The notes: generated from the letters alone by a model not told the origin. A stretch of 64,000 nt of DNA from Tretioscincus oriximinensis (GCA_022410635.1 JAJVDF010000138.1:1748840-1812839), one strand, 5' to 3'. Positions 1 to 11,435 are shown, counted from the first letter of the stretch. Numbers and translations: made by a program.

Positions 1-274
1 GTGTTCCTGGAAGGACAACTGGATATACCACTAGAGAGGAGGTGAGTGCCATTTTAACAACTGATGCCACCAAATCGGTGTGAACTGCCTAATCCCCCCT
101 GAATATGGTTCAACTCTACTCAAGTAGCAAACTCAATTCTTTATTAAAAAATTGTTTAAATAACTTTCAGGTCTACTAACCTATCTGTTCAATTAGCAAA
201 TCTGGCATAGGGATTTATATACCATTCTTTATCGATTACTGATTTCAGGCTATCCTGTTTTGTTAATCCATATT
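1..274. other. Unassigned flank
   Basis: No open frame, repeat or RNA signal that I recognise. The sequence is AT-rich and of ordinary complexity. Confidence 0.4.
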
Positions 275-282
275 ATTGGTGC

Positions 283-460
283 CAGGGCTGTATTTAGGTA
301 AAATATAGCTACCAGAAGTAGTAAGAAGATACTAATATTTTTTATTGAGTTTATTATTATAAATCCAAAGAAGTTGAGGAGAGTAAAATAAATAAATAAA
401 TAAGTCATTAAGCAAGTAAATTACAGCCCATGGGCAAAATACAGCCAAAATACAGGCCTG
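283..460 (+). mobile_element. MITE-1 copy (hAT-like)
   Basis: A 178-bp element begins CAGGGCTGTATTTAGG and ends in the rough inverse (ACAGGCCTG). It holds an AT-rich core with AATAAATAAATAAATAAG. Two other copies in the window share the interior (33622-33808 inverted, 46837-47023). The flanking octamers ATTGGTGC and ATTAGGGC match at 6 of 8 positions, as expected for a decayed 8-bp hAT target duplication. It has no coding capacity and would depend on a transposase in trans. Confidence 0.65.
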
Positions 461-729
461 ATTAGGGCTGTTTTGGGAATTCCATGGCAGCATATCTGCC
501 CTAGCTGATGCAGAATTACTGAGTGTGAGGAGAACTATGCCGGTATAAGATAGTGCACTACTGAAAACCAGATTTTCAAATCCCCAAGGGCATTACTTCC
601 TAGGCACCAGAGTCAGCAGAAATAGAAAATGTGCTGTGATCAACCAATGTTTTGGAACTGCCTAAATGGACATCAGGTGAGCCTGCTAACCAGAAAAGGA
701 TGCTGGTCATGGCTTTTGATTGGCTTTCC

Positions 730-924
730 TAGGCTGACCAGATGACTCCTTTTGGTGTGTGTGTGAAAACCTAGTTTTGGGGTGCCTCCCAGTTTTTGCT
801 AAGGAAAAAAAAGATTTGGAAAAAAAACCCTTTTTTTGAAAAAATATTTCCTCAGCAAAAACCATGAGGCATCCCAAAACCTGGTTCTTCCCCCCCCAAA
901 AAAAGGGCTCATCTGGTCAGCCTG
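730..924. mobile_element. MITE-2 foldback copy
   Basis: The element opens TAGGCTGACCAGATGA and closes with the complement (TCATCTGGTCAGCCTG). The arms are about 85 bp and complementary, meeting in an A/T-rich centre near 800-840. Eight copies of the family lie in this window. No convincing target duplication is left here. Non-coding. Confidence 0.7.
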
Positions 925-1584
925 CCCTCCACAGACATGGTGGTCAGAACTACCACACTTTCTCTTCCTATTTTCAGAAAAGGTTTTCTCCTGTTACTTG
1001 GTGCAGGCCGTGACTATACCCAAGAGACTTTGGCTAGCAAAAGTAGGACAGAACTGTTTAGGTGTAGGGAACATATACTATTTTGCCATCACAAAAATGA
1101 CAGATTTTGCCTTTCCTCCCCCAGGGCAAAACCCTAAAATCATGAAATGTCTGTGAAATCCATAGATAAGGCAGACCTATGTAGGAGGACTGGCTGGTGT
1201 CATTTTGGTTTCCAGAATACCACAAAATAAATGAGATGCAAGCATTACAAGCTGCATCTGGCAAATATTCCTCTTTTTCATTGCTGTAAAAGCAGGGTTC
1301 CCACATAAAAACAGTTTACAGCTTTAAGGAGTGTGAAAAAAGTGATTTTCTCTCCAGGTGCAATGGTGAAAAGTCCTCTCTCTTCCACAGTCATTAAAAT
1401 ATTTGAAAGGTCTATCCCAATCTTTATGTGGGAACCCTACATTAAGATCCCCTCTACACAAGGTGTTAAAAAAGATCCTTAAGTTCCAAAATAAATTGAT
1501 TGCGAGCCCCAGCATACTTACTTTCATCCTTTCACAAACAAACAATTAGAAAATCTTATTTCCATATAGAACAGATAAACTGAG
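925..1584. other. Unassigned sequence
   Basis: Short chance open frames only. I see no recognisable repeat or gene. Confidence 0.35.
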
Positions 1585-1665
1585 CAACCAGGAATGTATT
1601 CCTGAGCATGCTCAGTATGCAATTCTGACCGACTAAACCAGGAAGTATATGAGATTCTCATTCTC
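1585..1665 (-). mobile_element. MITE-5 core fragment
   Basis: Contains the motif GAGCATGCTCAGTAT flanked by pieces of AACCAGGAAGTA, the inverse of the TACTTCCTGGTT core seen in MITE-5 copies at 19.8, 27.5, 29.8, 30.4 and 50.0 kb. The ends are missing and the junction with the CR1 at about 1680 is abrupt. Confidence 0.4.
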
Positions 1666-1667
1666 CT

Positions 1668-3044
1668 GTGCTGATTTCTTCTCATATTCCAATAGATTGG
1701 AAGGTAGCTAATGTAACACCAATCTTCAAAAAAGGATCCCGGGGTGATCCCAGAAATTATAGACCCATCAGTTTAACATCAATTCCAGGTAAAGTGTTGG
1801 GAACCATAATTAAGGACAAAATTACTAAACACATGGANANGCACGCATTGCTGAATGAAACTCAGCATGGCTTCAGCAAGGGTAAGTCATGCCTTACCAA
1901 CTTGCTAGAATTCTTTCAAAGTGTTAACAAACATGTAGATAAAGGGGATCCAGTTGATATTGTCTATCTAGATTTTCAGAAGGCTTTTGATAAAGTCCCA
2001 CATCAAAGGCTTCTAAAAAAGCTCCGTACCCATGGTATAAGAGGACAGACTTTGTCCTGGATTGGAAACTGGCTAAAAGATAGAAAACAGAGGGTAGTAT
2101 TAAATGGACAGTTCTCTGAGTGGAAAGAGGTAAGAAGTGGGGTACCCCAGGGATCCGTACTGGGACCCTTGCTTTTCAGTATATTTATAAATGATCTGGA
2201 TACCGAGGTAAATAGTGAAGTAGCCAAGTTTGCTGACGACACTAAACTGTTCAGGGTAGTGAAAACTGAAAATGATTGTAAGGCACTCCAGAGTGATTTA
2301 TTGAAATTGGGTGAGTGGGCATCAAAGTGGCAAATGCACTTCAACTTAAGCAAGTGCAAGGCCATGCATATTGGGGCAAAGAACCTAAAATACTCCTACC
2401 ACCTGATGGGAACCAAGTTTTCTGTGACCGAGCAAGAAAAGGATCTTGGGGTATTAGTGGACAATTCAATGAAAATGTCAACCCAGTGTGCAGCAGCAGC
2501 AAAAAAGGCAAATTCCATGTTGGGGATAATTAGGAAAGGAATCGAAAACAAGTCAGCAAATGTTGTTTTGCCTCTTTATAAATCTGTGGTGAGGCCACAT
2601 TTGGAATACTGTATTCAATTCTGGTCACCACATCTCAAGAGAGATATTTTGGAACTGGAGAAGGTGCAGAAAAGGGCAACAAAAATGATCAAGGGTCTGG
2701 AGCACCTCCCTTACGAAGCAAGGCTGCAATGTTTGGGCCTCTTCAGCCTTGAAAGGAGACGTTTGAGGGGTGATCTGATTGAAGTGTACAAAATCATGCA
2801 TGGGATTGACAGGGTGAATAGAGAAAAAATGTTTTCTCTATCACACAACACANGGACCAGAGGGCACTCCTTAAAACTGTTGGGTAGAAAAGTGAGAACA
2901 GACAAAGGAAAGTATTTTTTCACCCAGAGGGTCATCGGCCTGTGGAATTTACTTCCTGAAGAGGTAGTGGCAGCTAACAGCTTGGATAGTTTCAAGACAG
3001 GACTAGACAGGTTTATGGACACCAAAGGTATAAATGGATACTAG
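1668..3044 (+). CDS. CR1 ORF2 protein, reverse transcriptase part (truncated)
   Basis: The 458-codon frame encodes the C-terminal half of a CR1 ORF2 polyprotein, the enzyme that copies element RNA at a nicked genomic target. CR1-like sequence begins at about residue 8 (IDWKVANVTPIFKKGS). The catalytic palm motif A YLDFQKAFD is at residues 100-108, motif B SGVPQGSVLGPLLF at 157-170, and motif C FADD at 188-191. The CR1-type C-terminal region follows (RPHLEYCIQFWSPH, RRRLRGDLIEVYKIMHG, FFTQRVIGLWNLLPEEVV). The usual N-terminal APE-type endonuclease is absent because the copy is 5'-truncated; full CR1 ORF2 proteins are roughly twice as long. The frame has no internal stop, only three ambiguous codons from N bases. 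The listed start is the first in-frame ATG and is not a natural start. It is probably not functional alone. Confidence 0.85.
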   Translation: MLISSHIPIDWKVANVTPIFKKGSRGDPRNYRPISLTSIPGKVLGTIIKDKITKHMXXHALLNETQHGFSKGKSCLTNLLEFFQSVNKHVDKGDPVDIVYLDFQKAFDKVPHQRLLKKLRTHGIRGQTLSWIGNWLKDRKQRVVLNGQFSEWKEVRSGVPQGSVLGPLLFSIFINDLDTEVNSEVAKFADDTKLFRVVKTENDCKALQSDLLKLGEWASKWQMHFNLSKCKAMHIGAKNLKYSYHLMGTKFSVTEQEKDLGVLVDNSMKMSTQCAAAAKKANSMLGIIRKGIENKSANVVLPLYKSVVRPHLEYCIQFWSPHLKRDILELEKVQKRATKMIKGLEHLPYEARLQCLGLFSLERRRLRGDLIEVYKIMHGIDRVNREKMFSLSHNTXTRGHSLKLLGRKVRTDKGKYFFTQRVIGLWNLLPEEVVAANSLDSFKTGLDRFMDTKGINGY

Positions 3045-3249
3045 GATGGATGTCTGGATGTTGCGTCTGGGATGGAGCAACAGGCAGGACTCCTGAAATA
3101 CCATTTGCAGGGAGTCATGAACAGGTGCATATTTTGCTTTCCTCTGTTTGGACTGCCCAGGTGCATCTGGTGGGCCTCTGTGTGACACAGAATGCTGGAC
3201 TTGATGGGCTGTGGCCTGATCCAGTATGGCTCTTCTTATGTTCTTATGA
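1680..3249 (+). mobile_element. CR1 LINE, 5'-truncated
   Basis: This is a non-LTR retrotransposon of the CR1 clade. It starts inside ORF2, runs through an open reverse transcriptase and C-terminal region, and continues into a 3' UTR of about 205 bp that ends in the overlapping TTCTTATG direct repeats typical of CR1 termini. The 3' part is close to another copy at 42360-42671 and is recognisable in at least eight older fragments in the window, so this subfamily was active recently. 5' truncation is the usual result of incomplete target-primed reverse transcription. Confidence 0.9.
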
Positions 3250-4639
3250 TCCTGCCTCCTCCTGGGCACACAAAGGCTTGAAATGGGAATACGGGCCATT
3301 TCACAAAGATATCAGAAAGAATCGGAAATCAGTAAATTGTGATTTCATGTATCTTTATCACTGATACATTGCAAAACATGGTGAAAACTTCATTTATGCC
3401 TTTGGTTGAAGAATCGTGATGTTGAAACATCCTGGTACGAACCAGGTAGGAAAATGTCATGTGGAAGGGGCCTAAAACTGCAATGTCCCCTTTTTTGGTG
3501 GTAAATAGCCCTATTTCCAAATGTTCTTCTGAAGTTTGTGTTGGCACTTGAGAAACAGGCACTTATAAACAACAGCAATGAAGTACAAACAAAAATAAGT
3601 AAACTGACAGACCCAAGCATCTGAAAACCAGTCAAAAACGCTTAGAGCTTCATAAATGCCATAAAAACAGTTACTGAATTTTTGCATTGTTATATCATGC
3701 AATATACTTCCAAAGCACCTTGGCTGGCAGTAACCGATTCAAAATGTCAATGAAAGTTGAGGCATTTCTTTACATGGGAGTGAGTAATTTATAATTTTCC
3801 GGAAAGGTCAAAAATGGAGTAAAAACATCGTATGCCAATGAAAAGATGTATGGTGATAGAAATTTCTTTTTAAAAGAACTGTCTAATCTGATTGTACATT
3901 AGTCGAAGTGTTCTGCTGATCATGTATTTTAAAGTTTATTAAAAGTAAGGACTTTCTCTCCACTCGTGGGGTTTTAATCATTCAAAGCCACATTAGTGCT
4001 AATAATCAATCGGAGGCCAAAAATATTATACTGAAAAATCATTCTTAACACAAACTGAAACTGTTGTAATTTAAAGGAGTACAAATGAAACCACACATTT
4101 TTAGAAGGCAGATCAATGAGAAGCACTTTATTAGAAAATATAAATCACTTTTTAATTTCACATGTAATAAGAGGAGGGAAAAAATGGCTGTACCTCTGAT
4201 GTTATCCATTTGCACTCTGATTGAATCTTGTATCTGTGGCACGAAACTTCTTTATCTCCTCATTATCAGACAATTAATATGCTATTTTAAATGTGAGTAC
4301 ACTTTTAGTTAACTATGAATGGTTTTACTGAAGTGAGGAAAAATGGACTTCTGCTCTGCTAAATGAGGTCAACAGAGAAAGTGAAGAAATTGCATGAATT
4401 ACATAGAAACTTTTACTGCTTGTTCAATGTTCTCCTCCAGATGAGCTGATTAATTTCAGAATTTATTTTAAATAGGGAATAACCTGATTGCCCATCCATC
4501 CTCACCTTTCTCCATTATCATAGCAAGGAATTGATATGTCCATGGGGAATTGTATTCCTGTTCTATTGAACCGTTGAGAACTCACCTGCACAGTCTTCTG
4601 ATTGGTTGCTGTGATAACCACTGACTGGCCCAAAGGTCC
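3250..4639. other. Unassigned AT-rich sequence
   Basis: About 1.4 kb with only chance open frames. 3740-4040 is unique-looking and AT-rich with no simple repeat. No gene signal. Confidence 0.35.
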
Positions 4640-5135
4640 CTCCACACCACTAGGCCAGAGATGCCCACAGTCTAACCTATCTGGATGCTGCTGCCAGCAG
4701 CAGTGTGTCTCACACAGTGGCCCACCCATTGAACCTAGGCAGTCTCAAGCGGAAGGCAGCAAAACCCACACCTGTTCTCGACTCCTTGCAAATGGTACTT
4801 TAGAATACTGCCAGCTGTTCCATCTCGGTGGCAATGTCAAGAGGTCCATCCTAGTAGCTATTTATACCCTTGGCTTCCATGAACATGTCTAATCCATCCT
4901 GCCTGGAAGCTATCCAGGATGCTAGCTACCACCACCTCTTCTGGAACTGAATAACATAGACCTCTAGGTGAAATAATATTTTTCCTTGCCGTCCACCCAC
5001 TTCTGCCCATTAGTTTCAAGGAATGTCCCCTGGTCCTAGTGTTGTGTGATAGAAAATGTCTCTCTCTCTCCTACCTGGAGACAATATTTTGTCACTCTGT
5101 CTAGGAGCTGTTGATCCTCTGTTCTCCAACTCTTT
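4640..5135 (-). mobile_element. CR1 LINE 3' end, decayed
   Basis: Read on the minus strand this matches the C-terminal coding and 3' UTR part of the 1680-3249 CR1, for example the inverse of the 'gaagaggtggtggtagctagc' region and of the 'aaggtattt...gcaggga' UTR. Several indels break the frame. The terminal TTCTTATG repeats are not recognisable at the left edge. Confidence 0.7.
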
Positions 5136-6324
5136 CTGAAAGCGATGCCGGCTGGTTGCTGTTATCACCATATCTAGCAGTAAATGCACTAATTCATCTA
5201 TCCATCACCTATCTGTCTTATCCATCCAATAAAAAATGTAAACCCAGTATGTGGTACAGCCAGAACTGCCTTTCTTGGTGTAGCTAAATGTGAGTAAAAC
5301 CAGACAGAAGCATCAGTAGGTTTTCTATGCTGCAATGTGAGCATTAGCATTATCCTTCAGATAGCTTTCTTCAGGTCTCATATTTCTTTGGGCTCTTAAC
5401 ATTTTTCATTTAAAGGATAAGAAAAGACTCCACGCCATCACTCACCCAGCATGCCGCTCAAAACAAGGTTGTGATAAGGTATTGATTGCCATCTACTTCA
5501 TCACTCGAGGGTCCAGAAAGCATTATGAAGACTCACGATAAAGCGAAGAAACACAAACACATTATCTACTGTAAATTCACAAATGGAGAGGACTGATCAC
5601 TTTTTCAAAGGGGAAAAGTAGCCTAAATTTCCAGCTCTGTATTAAATCATTCTGTGCCACAACAGGTGACTAACTATTCCAACATGAGACAGCCAAGTGT
5701 CATAATTCAGTTTTGCAGACAAACTATAGAGTGATATTAAAGCAATAACAATGTTAACCCAAATATCTTCTTTATCTATACCCATATATTTCTGAATCGT
5801 ATGGCCCTAGCCCCCGATTGTTCCAAATAATGGATGAAAGGGGGGGGGGGGGCTGCTCACTGGCAGTGGAAGAGAGAGGGAAGGGTTGTGTGGTGGATGC
5901 CACAGCTTTTAACAAACAAACCACTACAGCCTTGAGCCACCCAGCCACAGTCGCTGTAGCCTGATACTGCCCACCTGTCCATCAAAGTTACTCACGCCTG
6001 CCTTTGTGGGCTTAATGACAAGTAGATAATATTTACTAGTGTGCATTTTCTGCAAAGGGCCTTACAAAGATCAGATTTAATCTTAGCTTCATTGTGACAG
6101 TTTTATATGGGCAAATAGTTTTGACTGTTAGAAGCAGGCTTGTGGCTTCTTAATTATCTATTTTTCACATGACAAAGAATTCAGACATAAGTCATGGCAT
6201 TTCCACAAACCCAGAAGATAATAAATGACAGAATCACTCCAGTGATGTATCCAAATATGTTTATTCCGTATGTCAGCCAAAGGCTTGTAATGGGAAAATG
6301 ATTACACAAGGAACTGCCACTTAC
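5136..6324. other. Unassigned sequence with a poly-G run
   Basis: No gene or repeat recognised. A run of 13 G at about 5840-5852 is the only low-complexity feature. 5990-6260 is unique-looking. Confidence 0.35.
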
Positions 6325-6632
6325 AGGTATGGATAGCTCAGTCGCTAAGGTATCCGTCTCTCACCTGGGAGATGGGGTTTCGAAGTCCTACGTTGGACNT
6401 GGGGAGGGGTGAGCACCTTCCTTTAGTCCGTAGTTCTAGCCAGCCTAGCTATTTGAAAGCAAGAATTGCAAGAAATTGCAACTGACTGCAAGTAGATACA
6501 TGGGAACCACCACAGCCTGGTGGGGAAGATAGAATGTCTGCCTTCGGAAAAAATACCCTTGTAAGCTGCTTTGAGTCCTTTCGAAAGGTGAGAAAAATGG
6601 GGTTATAAGAACCCAGTTCTTCTTCTTCTTCT
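6325..6632 (+). mobile_element. SINE-B copy, near full length
   Basis: A tRNA-like head has an A box (TAGCTCAGTCGCTAAGG) and a B box (GGGGTTTCGAAGTCC). A body follows with the marker AATTGCAAGAAATTGCAACT and the phrase CCTGGTGGGGAAGATAGAAT. The 3' module CTTTGAGTCC...GAGAAAAATGGGGTTATAAGAACC then leads to (TTC)n. The same head, body and tail recur at 36941-37250. The 3' module is shared with SINE-A, which implies mobilisation by the same LINE machinery. Pol III promoters would be internal. Confidence 0.8.
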
Positions 6633-6999
6633 ATGAAAAGTTAATAGTTAAGGAATCATGGAGTACATGGTCAACAGATAGAAGTCAATGTCTTAAATTA
6701 GTGACAGATCAGTGATGAATCGAACTGTGTGTCTACCAGATAAGAGTCTGACACTCCTGTACATAGCTCCTGTTTCTTTTTTCTTCCAATCCATTTTTCT
6801 TCCATCCACAGGAAAATGCCCTGTGATTGTAAAGGTATCCACTACTGTAAGCTTCTCTTGGACATTGTTTTGTTTTTGTTGTGTTCTTCTTCTACTTTCT
6901 TTTGTGGACATCTTTTTTTTCAAGGAAACAAGCTAGAACGTCACAGGCATATCTGTACATATAACAAAACACATACCAAAGAGTCCAATATTCCAATGT

Positions 7000-7245
7000 G
7001 GAAATTTGACAGCCTCCAGAGAAAAATTATAGGGCTCAGAGTCGGAACTTTGGTGACATCCAAGGAGGACAATAAGGAGGAAAGAAGAAAGGGAGAAGGG
7101 AAAAAAAAAAGAAATGGCAAGTGAAAGAGGGATGGGAGGAGGCAAGGGAGGGAGGGGGTGGAAGTGTGGATGGGATCAAGGGGGAGGAGGGGTTGGAGCC
7201 CATTGCATTACCATAACACAACAGGCTAATTTAGCTAGCAATATT
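7000..7245 (-). repeat. Repeat X copy
   Basis: In minus orientation it contains the same blocks as 54410-55140: a GCTAATTTAGCTAG-flanked end with TGCATTACCATAAC, a purine/pyrimidine tract (on plus GGGAGGAGGCAAGGGAGGGA), about one and a half of the 38-bp units (GGCTCAGAGTCGGAACTTTGG), and the inverse of the AATGTTGAACTCTCT... edge. Only a decayed CCAAT-bearing unit remains. Not coding. Confidence 0.6.
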
Positions 7246-7764
7246 ATAACAGCCAAAGAAATTCAGGACAGGATTATTGAGAACTTAATACGATCTAATT
7301 ATTGGGCATTAAGGGTATGTTATGACAATGCCAAAACAATTTTAGCTAAATGGTAGGCAGAGTGGAATCTACTGAATTGTTATTTGGAAGCCATTACCGC
7401 TTGAATTAGTAAATGCCAAAATGATTTTAATGTTCATTTATATATCTCCTCATTAAAACACTATTAACATATCATTGTTGTTTGAGGTTACTGCGACCTC
7501 TCCGTTTTAATCTCTCTCCTTGGGATGTGCAGTGCTCTCAAAAATTCAGGACAAATATCTTCTGAAGAAGCCATGATTTCAATGAGACAGAATTTGAAGT
7601 GCTCGGATCACTCCTACAACTAAATCATTTTCTTGATATGATCTTCATAATGCTGCTTGAAGGCTTAAATATAAGTATGGGAAGATTTGGGAACACATCT
7701 CTTGCATATTCTGCGATCTATGTGAAAGTTAAATATGGCCTCAAGTAAAGCTCAGTTTTGGGGG
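7246..7764. other. Unassigned AT-rich sequence
   Basis: No gene or repeat recognised. Confidence 0.3.
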
Positions 7765-8400
7765 AGGGTGGATGCTGATATTGNTTTTATTTCAAACAAT
7801 ATATTGTTCAATAGTTTTATTTAATTAATTCCATAATACAGCTTTCCAATAACTTAACAATAACTAACAGTAACTTAATATCCCATGAACCAATAATATA
7901 AATCAATAATATTTTTTGTAATGACTTTTTTATTTAAAAACAAAGCAAATAAAAAATTTCATATTGACACAACATAAATTCCATCAAAAACAATATGTAC
8001 ATCTCTAAACAGAAATATCCACAACCCACCTACCCCCGGGATGGTTCATATATTATAACTATTTGTACATCAAGAGAAAAAATTATTTTCAGATTATATT
8101 CCAACTGGAGCCAGGTCCTCTTCCACTAATAATTTATCCCATTTTTGTTTTAGAACTAATGTAGTTCTTTGACCAGAATAATATTTCCGATTTTCATTAA
8201 CAAACTCAAATCTCATAATGTGAACCATGTATTCTATCCATATTTGAATCACCCATTGGCAGAGTCTTTCCAACCATAAGCTCTGGTTAAGTGTGCCGCT
8301 GAGATTAAACTATAATACAGATACTTATCAGTTCTATTCCCTTATCGTACAATTCCCTATTGTTGCTTCATATCAGCTTCCAAAAATTATCGTATCNTAA
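7765..8400 (-). pseudogene. L1 LINE: ORF2 C-terminus and 3' UTR
   Basis: On the minus strand, roughly 8300 to 8095 translates to a fragment with YGWKDSA, then, after a one-base frameshift, WVIQIWIEYMVHIMRF, KYYSGQRTTLVLKQKWDKLL and a stop after APVGI. The GWKD and KWDKLL blocks match the extreme C-terminus of vertebrate L1 ORF2 as I know it and resemble the fragment at 32457-32693 (QAAIVLGWKDATIWSLDKW). An AT-rich 3' UTR of about 330 bp follows, down to about 7765. It lacks the reverse transcriptase and endonuclease, so it is dead. Confidence 0.65.
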
Positions 8401-8416
8401 CCAAACATACTAGTAC

Positions 8417-8735
8417 AGAAGAAAAAGAAGAAGAAGAGGAAGAGAAGGAAAAAGAGAAGATGGAGAAGAGGTAGAAGAGGAAGAGGAGAAAAAGAAAAGA
8501 AGACGACGAGGAGGAGAATCTGGTTTCCTATCCTGCTGTTTGCACTCAGAGTATCTCACAAGGTTGTTTTTCATGTTTCTTCCACACCATACTATGGTAG
8601 TACCTATTTATCTACTCACTTTTTTTGCTTTCAAACAGCTAGGTTGACTGGAGCTGAGGCCAGTAGAAGGCGCTGACCCCTCTCCATGTCTGACACGTGG
8701 GCCTCGAACTCTGATATTTCTGTTGAAACATCGAA
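8417..8735 (-). mobile_element. SINE-B copy, old, with purine tail
   Basis: In minus orientation the tail is the purine tract at 8417-8515 ((GAA)-like). Next comes the inverse of the ...ATAGGAAACCAGATTC module and degraded SINE-B body. The tRNA-like head near 8640-8735 retains the inverse of CGAGGCCC-type B box and GGTTGACTGGAGC. It is much more diverged than the 6.3-kb copy. Confidence 0.45.
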
Positions 8736-9059
8736 GCACTTCCTGAGTATACAGAGAACTGATACTGTGTTTTCAAATTACTTTTGGTAAATGCTAAATA
8801 CAGTCTTATCAAACTTGTATATACTGCATAGTTGATTGTAATAATTACCATTTACTTAGAATTTGTCATTCCTCTTCCCTTCTTTCTTCGTCTTCCCTCT
8901 TCCTCGCCTCTTCCCCTTCTCTCTTTCCCTATATTCATTGTCTCTTTCCTTATATTCGTTGTTGTATTTACTATTTGTGTTGTTGTTCCTCTTCAATATA
9001 TCCATCTTGCTCAATTTATGGTAACCACATAGAGACACTTGGTAACCCCATAGATACAT

Positions 9060-9242
9060 CTATGGGATGGAGCATCAGGCAGTATTCTTGAAATACCATT
9101 TGCAGGGTGTTGAGATCAGGTAAAGATTTTGGCTTCTTCTGCTTGAGATTGGCCAGGGGCAACTGGTGGGCCAGAGTGTGAGACAGAATGCTGGACTAGA
9201 TGGGCTTGAGCCCGATTCAGCAGGACTCCTATTATGTTCTCC
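9060..9242 (+). mobile_element. CR1 3' UTR fragment
   Basis: Begins GGGATGGAGCATCAGGCAG and runs through AAATACCATTTGCAGGG, CTGGACTAGATGGGCT and CGATTCAGCAGGACTCC to TATGTTC. It aligns block by block to the UTR of the 1680-3249 CR1. Non-coding 3' end only. Confidence 0.8.
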
Positions 9243-9369
9243 CTTTGCCACTTGCAGGCCTTTTTGTTTTTAATGTGTTAATTTGATACCTTGTTTTTAT
9301 TGTTATCTGTCGGGGTTCTCTATTAGGAATAATTTTATTGGCATAAACATATTTGATATAAAATGTACA

Positions 9370-9905
9370 AGCATTGGTCTCTAGGAGCACAGGCCTCATG
9401 TCTGCAAGAAATTTTGGGAAATTTCCAGTAGAGGGTGTTGCAATGGAGCTAATCTCTCTTCCTGCCCTGAAGCAACACCCACCCTTGCCATGTTTACCTG
9501 CACCCATTATCTCTAGGTGCACTCATTATCTCATGAGCTTTGTCTTAATGACATTAATCAACTTCCTGGAAGCCCTGAGGAAGTTCTAGCTATCACCTCT
9601 CCAGGAGGTGAACGACCGGTCACAGGTCCTGAAAGCTACAGAGATCAATCTTGTACCACCCAAACCATACCCATATTTGGAGTTTCCTGGCACAGGCTGC
9701 ACCCCTTGGGAGGAGGGTGAAACGTCTCACAGGTGTCACAACCTGGGGTCACCTCCGGTCCGCCCCAAACCACACCTTCGGAACACCCAGTCTCTGACAT
9801 CTGTTTTTCTTGTACACACCTTCTGATCTTATGTCAATAAAACCAGCCCACAGGGGTGCTCAGGAGGTTCCATACCCACGTGGGCCTCCTAGATCTTGCC
9901 TCTTG
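9370..9905 (+). other. GC-richer segment of unknown origin (LTR-like?)
   Basis: This stretch differs from its AT-rich surroundings by higher GC and a polyadenylation signal AATAAA near 9836 in the phrase ATGTCAATAAAACC. A solo LTR or an old processed 3' end would fit, but I cannot define matching termini or a target duplication. No protein is recognisable. Confidence 0.25.
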
Positions 9906-10039
9906 ATCTAAGCTTATGGCCTCTGCGTGAATTCTTGATGGGAGATATTCCACACGTATCCGTATCCTGATGATCAGCTGCCTCTGATGTGCTGGCAACT
10001 AATAACGTGGTAGCAAAACCCCCGTTAGTTATCAACCAC

Positions 10040-10087
10040 CGTGAGACCTTTGGGTACAGGACCGAAATGTAAATAAATAAATAAAAG
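10040..10087 (+). repeat. L2-like 3' tail
   Basis: GTGAGACCTTTGGGTACAGG...AAATGTAAATAAATAAATAA matches tails at 12540-12602, 34505-34555 and 44815-44884. The CTGAGRCCTTYGGGTA-AAATAAATAAAT pattern is what I know from squamate L2-type LINE 3' ends and the SINEs that borrow them. Confidence 0.5.
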
Positions 10088-10742
10088 AACAGCAATTTTG
10101 CCTCCAATAGTTTGTGGTACTTATATCAAAGCCATTAGGCAAACTATGGCCTTTCCACAGACCTTTGCATAGCTAAAACCTCATCTGGTAGTAGCAATAA
10201 AAGGACAAAAGAATCTTCCCCTTCCAGCAGATTTTGAATTCCAACAAACAATGGCCGTTAAAGTAACTCTCTCTATATAAATAATACAGTAATCTTAGTC
10301 TGAGCAGACACTACAGTCTGCTTTAAAGGGTGTATATTTAAAACAACGACAACAATACTGAATTATATGAAGGTAGGGTTTTGAAATGAAATTGGTGTTG
10401 CATTTAAATGTTTTCCCCAAAACATTATTTCAAATCAGTATAAATTACTGAATGGGACATGTATTTGCCTGATCCTCAGCTGCTATGACAACAACATACA
10501 GAGAAATGGATTTCCATAACAATTATGAGCAATGTTTAGAATCACTGTGACATTTTGTGTGTGTGCGACAGAAAGCTGTTAGCTCCCAGAAGAAAATAGC
10601 ATCATTTTCTATAGCTTGAAAGGTGCTTTTGTGCAATAATTGGAGTGAAATGTGCCCAAAAATGATAATAAGAGGAAGGAGGTAGAATTGCTAGTAACGC
10701 TAAAAGCTTGTGAGATGCTTTGCAGTAAGGGGAAAAAACATT

Positions 10743-10763
10743 TATTATTGTTGTTGTTGTTGN

Positions 10764-10827
<64 letters not shown>
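10743..10827 (+). repeat. (GTT)n microsatellite
   Basis: About 28 GTT units with one N. Frames through it give poly-Leu or poly-Asn and are not genes. Confidence 0.95.
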
Positions 10828-10914
10828 AATTAGCTTCAACACGATCTTGGATTATGCAAAGCTGGTGCATATGTTGCTTGTATTTGAAAGTTCTGGAAGA
10901 AATGGTTTTAACCT

Positions 10915-11435
10915 TAAGAACATAAAGAGGAGCCCTGCTGAATGGGGTCAGAGCCCATCTAGTAAGTCTAGCGTTCTGTTTCACACAGTTATCCAGCAAT
11001 TGCATTGAGGTATCTCAAGCAGAAGAAAGCAAAACCCTCACCTGTTCTAGATTCAGGAATATTGCCTGTTGCTTCTTCTCGGAGGCAGAATCAAGAAATC
11101 CATCCTAATAGCTATTCATACCTTTGGCTTCCATGAACTTGTCCAATCCTGTCTTAGAAGAAGAAGAACCGGGTTTTTTTATACCCCCTTTTCTCACCTG
11201 AAGGGACTCAAAGCGTCTTACAGAGTTATTTTTAGCCTGAAGGATTTCACTTTAACTTCCCCACCAAGCTGTGGTGGTTCTCATTTATCTAGTTGCAATC
11301 AGTTGCAATTTCTTGCAATTCTTGATACCACCATCTCTTCTGGAAGTAAATTCTACAGACCAATGATCCTTTCCTTTGTCTATCCTAACTCTTCTCCCCT
11401 TAGAAAATATTTTTTCTCTATTCATCTTATACCAA
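10915..11435 (-). mobile_element. CR1 LINE 3' end interrupted by SINE-B
   Basis: The minus-strand CR1 3' UTR and last coding part begin at AAGAACATAAAGAGGAGCCC. The match stops near 11156 and resumes near 11328 (CCACCATCTCTTCTGGAAGTAAATTC), with about 20 bp of CR1 lost at the junction. SINE-B (11157-11325) sits in the break. Confidence 0.75.
11157..11325 (-). mobile_element. SINE-B copy, 5'-truncated, nested in CR1
   Basis: Minus orientation: (GAA)n tail, inverse of the TATAAAAAAACCCGGTTC module, the inverse of CTTTGAGTCCCTTCAGGTGAG, and the body with AACTGCAAGAAATTGCAACTG inverted. The tRNA-like head is absent. Nesting dates it after the CR1. Confidence 0.7.

Noticed and set aside
2003..2365. 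120-codon minus-strand frame
   Set aside because: Antisense shadow of the CR1 reverse transcriptase.
10609..11008. Poly-Leu and poly-Asn frames
   Set aside because: Produced by the (GTT)n microsatellite and CR1 UTR.
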